DNA of 61,670 nucleotides. It comes from CAYLJJ01 sp964384025. GTDB lineage: Bacteria > Myxococcota_A > Bradymonadia > UBA7976 > UBA1532. The notes below the pieces were generated by a model that saw only the letters and a list, made by a program, of their open reading frames with translations, made no database searches and was not told the DNA's origin. Below, piece by piece: positions 60,650 to 61,670 of this stretch (the first letter of the stretch is position 1; each line of letters starts with the position of its first letter). The position numbers and the translations under genes are program-made. Where the stretch lies: positions 1 to 61,670 of the forward strand of contig CAYLJJ010000026.1 of NCBI GenBank assembly GCA_964384025.1. The letters are read 5' to 3'.

Positions 60650-61670
60650 ATGATGCGCTGGATTGCGATCTTGCTCTTGGCCTTGGGTTGCACTGATGGA
60701 AAGATCACTACGAGCCCTGTACTCGGAGGTGATTGGGAAGAGGATATCAATGACCACGGGGGTATGGAGGGAGAGCCTGAACTTAAAGCGGTACGCGGCT
60801 GCGATCAGCGTTGGTTGCTCAGCCCAGAGGCTGCGGCCGCTGGGGATCGACAAAACGTAGCCTATGAGTCTGCTGGGTCTCGCTGTGCTGGGGATGTCAC
60901 ACCAGGTGCTCGGGCTTTGGCCGACTATGTAAAACAGAACTTCTCAGATTTGATCAACCGAGGGGTTCCGGGTGGAGGGACTCAGATGTATGCCTGTCGC
61001 CAGATCCGAGGGAGCAGCAGTCTCTCTCTTCATGCGGCAGGACGAGCGGTGGATATATTTATCTCAACCGTGGGGGGGCAGGCTGATAACGCCAAGGGTG
61101 ATCTCATCGCAGATTGGTTGGTGACCAATGCTGAGACCATCGGCATACAGTATCTCATCTGGGATCGAACCCGCTGGAAAGCCAGCGGAGGGAATCGGGT
61201 TCGATGCTACACAGGAAATCACCCCCATAATGATCACATCCATCTTGAGATCTCCAAGGCTGCCGGTCGCAAAGAGACCGCCTTCTTTAAGGGAGTGAGC
61301 GTCGCCGGTCCCACACCCTCTGCCTGGATTGGAGATGCCTGTGGTGATGGAGATTGCAGCTATGCTGGTGGGCATTGTCATCTCTCAGAGGGTGGCGCAG
61401 GGATGTGTACTCAAGAGTGTGAAGGCTACTGTCCCGATCGCCCTGGTGCTCCGATAACCTTCTGTGTTCCCGCCTCAGCCCTGGGCAGCGTTGGGGGCGG
61501 ACGATGTGTCCTGCGCTCTGATGGAGACTGTGCCCAAGGTCTTTATGCTGCGCAGGTTGATCGATATATCGGGAACTCTTCAGCCCCGGCCGCTCAACAA
61601 ACGGTCTGCCTGCTTGAGCAATCCGAGCCTGAACCTGAGCCTGAATCTGAACCTGAGCCTGAGCCTGAGC
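60650..61670 (+). CDS. M15/extensin-like lipoprotein with Cys-rich region and Glu-Pro repeat (3' end outside window)
   Basis: ATG 60650 has GGGAGGAGG at good spacing and the frame is open to the window end (340 codons). A lipoprotein signal ends at LALGC (Cys15). Residues about 60-210 have the D,D-peptidase/extensin pattern SLSLHAAGRAVDIF and later HPHNDHIHLEIS, which supply the His, Asp and His ligands of the M15 zinc site. A Cys-rich stretch follows (CGDGDCSYAGGHCHLSE, CTQECEGYCPD). The visible end is a run of EP/ESEP units. This suggests a peptidoglycan or peptide hydrolase on the outer membrane or surface. What follows the repeat cannot be seen. Confidence 0.8.
   Translation, partial: MMRWIAILLLALGCTDGKITTSPVLGGDWEEDINDHGGMEGEPELKAVRGCDQRWLLSPEAAAAGDRQNVAYESAGSRCAGDVTPGARALADYVKQNFSDLINRGVPGGGTQMYACRQIRGSSSLSLHAAGRAVDIFISTVGGQADNAKGDLIADWLVTNAETIGIQYLIWDRTRWKASGGNRVRCYTGNHPHNDHIHLEISKAAGRKETAFFKGVSVAGPTPSAWIGDACGDGDCSYAGGHCHLSEGGAGMCTQECEGYCPDRPGAPITFCVPASALGSVGGGRCVLRSDGDCAQGLYAAQVDRYIGNSSAPAAQQTVCLLEQSEPEPEPESEPEPEPE
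61622..61670 (+). repeat. Glu-Pro codon repeat cut by the window end
   Basis: Units of GAGCCT/GAACCT, with one GAATCT, are repeated to the last base and code EPEPEPESEPEPEPE. In Myxococcota such linkers often precede a C-terminal anchor, but none can be seen here. Confidence 0.85.

Noticed and set aside
1..61670. tRNA, rRNA, CRISPR array, insertion sequence or prophage
   Set aside because: No cloverleaf with a T-loop, no regularly spaced repeats and no transposase or integrase motifs were found; the repeats present are short and inside genes.

Overview
The window looks like chromosomal DNA of a Myxococcota-type (former deltaproteobacterial) Gram-negative bacterium. The evidence is a Ser/Thr protein kinase beside an NtrC-type regulator, an AglRQS-like motor with an AgmX/PglI-type TonB-like partner, long TPR proteins, a MopE-motif lipoprotein, a short OPX protein paired with an outer-membrane barrel, and LolA and Omp85-like envelope genes. 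Most of the DNA is GC-rich. The TPR genes (about 10.3-15.8 kb) and the middle of a beta-propeller gene (about 43.9-44.8 kb) are visibly AT-richer. GTG and TTG starts are common. I found no tRNA, rRNA, CRISPR array, transposase, integrase or phage gene.

Layout. 1-742: 3' part of a membrane protein cut by the window edge. 8949-728 (minus): one compact operon, in transcription order TPR/proline-rich protein, Ser/Thr kinase, sigma-54 response regulator, histidine kinase, outer-membrane barrel, DsbA-like oxidoreductase, LolA. 9390-22203 (plus): a trans-envelope machine made of a secreted coiled-coil protein, two large periplasmic TPR proteins, a TPR lipoprotein, a 75-residue secreted protein, a TolQ/ExbB-like and two ExbD/TolR-like motor subunits, and an FHA-TM-TonB-like protein. 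22412-30294 (plus, with one minus nucleotidyltransferase gene): a secreted protein, an outer-membrane barrel, a short OPX lipoprotein, a nucleotide-sugar epimerase, a nucleotide-sugar dehydrogenase and a Wzc-type tyrosine autokinase. 39129-30315 (minus): O-antigen ligase/polymerase with TPRs, GT4, asparagine-synthase-like amidotransferase, a fused phosphoglycosyl transferase and Wzy-like protein, and a methyltransferase. 43464-39317 (minus): membrane protein, Omp85-like protein, DUF4390-like protein, NtrY-like kinase. 43661-49692 (plus): beta-propeller, coiled-coil protein with a degenerate J-like segment, ClpA-like double AAA+ ATPase. 49757-61670: methyltransferase, TtcA, a RING-like zinc protein, a lipoprotein, GT2-TPR, an LplT-like transporter, a 1000-residue Ig/MopE lipoprotein, a Cys/Met-metabolism PLP enzyme, an M50-like protease and a truncated M15/extensin-like lipoprotein.

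How it may work together. The motor/TPR/TonB-like block sits directly upstream of a barrel + short OPX + Wzc export set and a polysaccharide synthesis cluster. In Myxococcus xanthus the related Glt and Nfs machines use the AglRQS motor, and Nfs acts on the Exo-secreted spore-coat polysaccharide, but those genes lie at separate loci. Here the same kinds of parts are contiguous, so I infer a proton-driven envelope machine that handles or moves a secreted, uronic-acid-containing polysaccharide. The second candidate for an undescribed system is the propeller/J-like/ClpA-like operon, a possible dedicated unfoldase with its own adaptor proteins.
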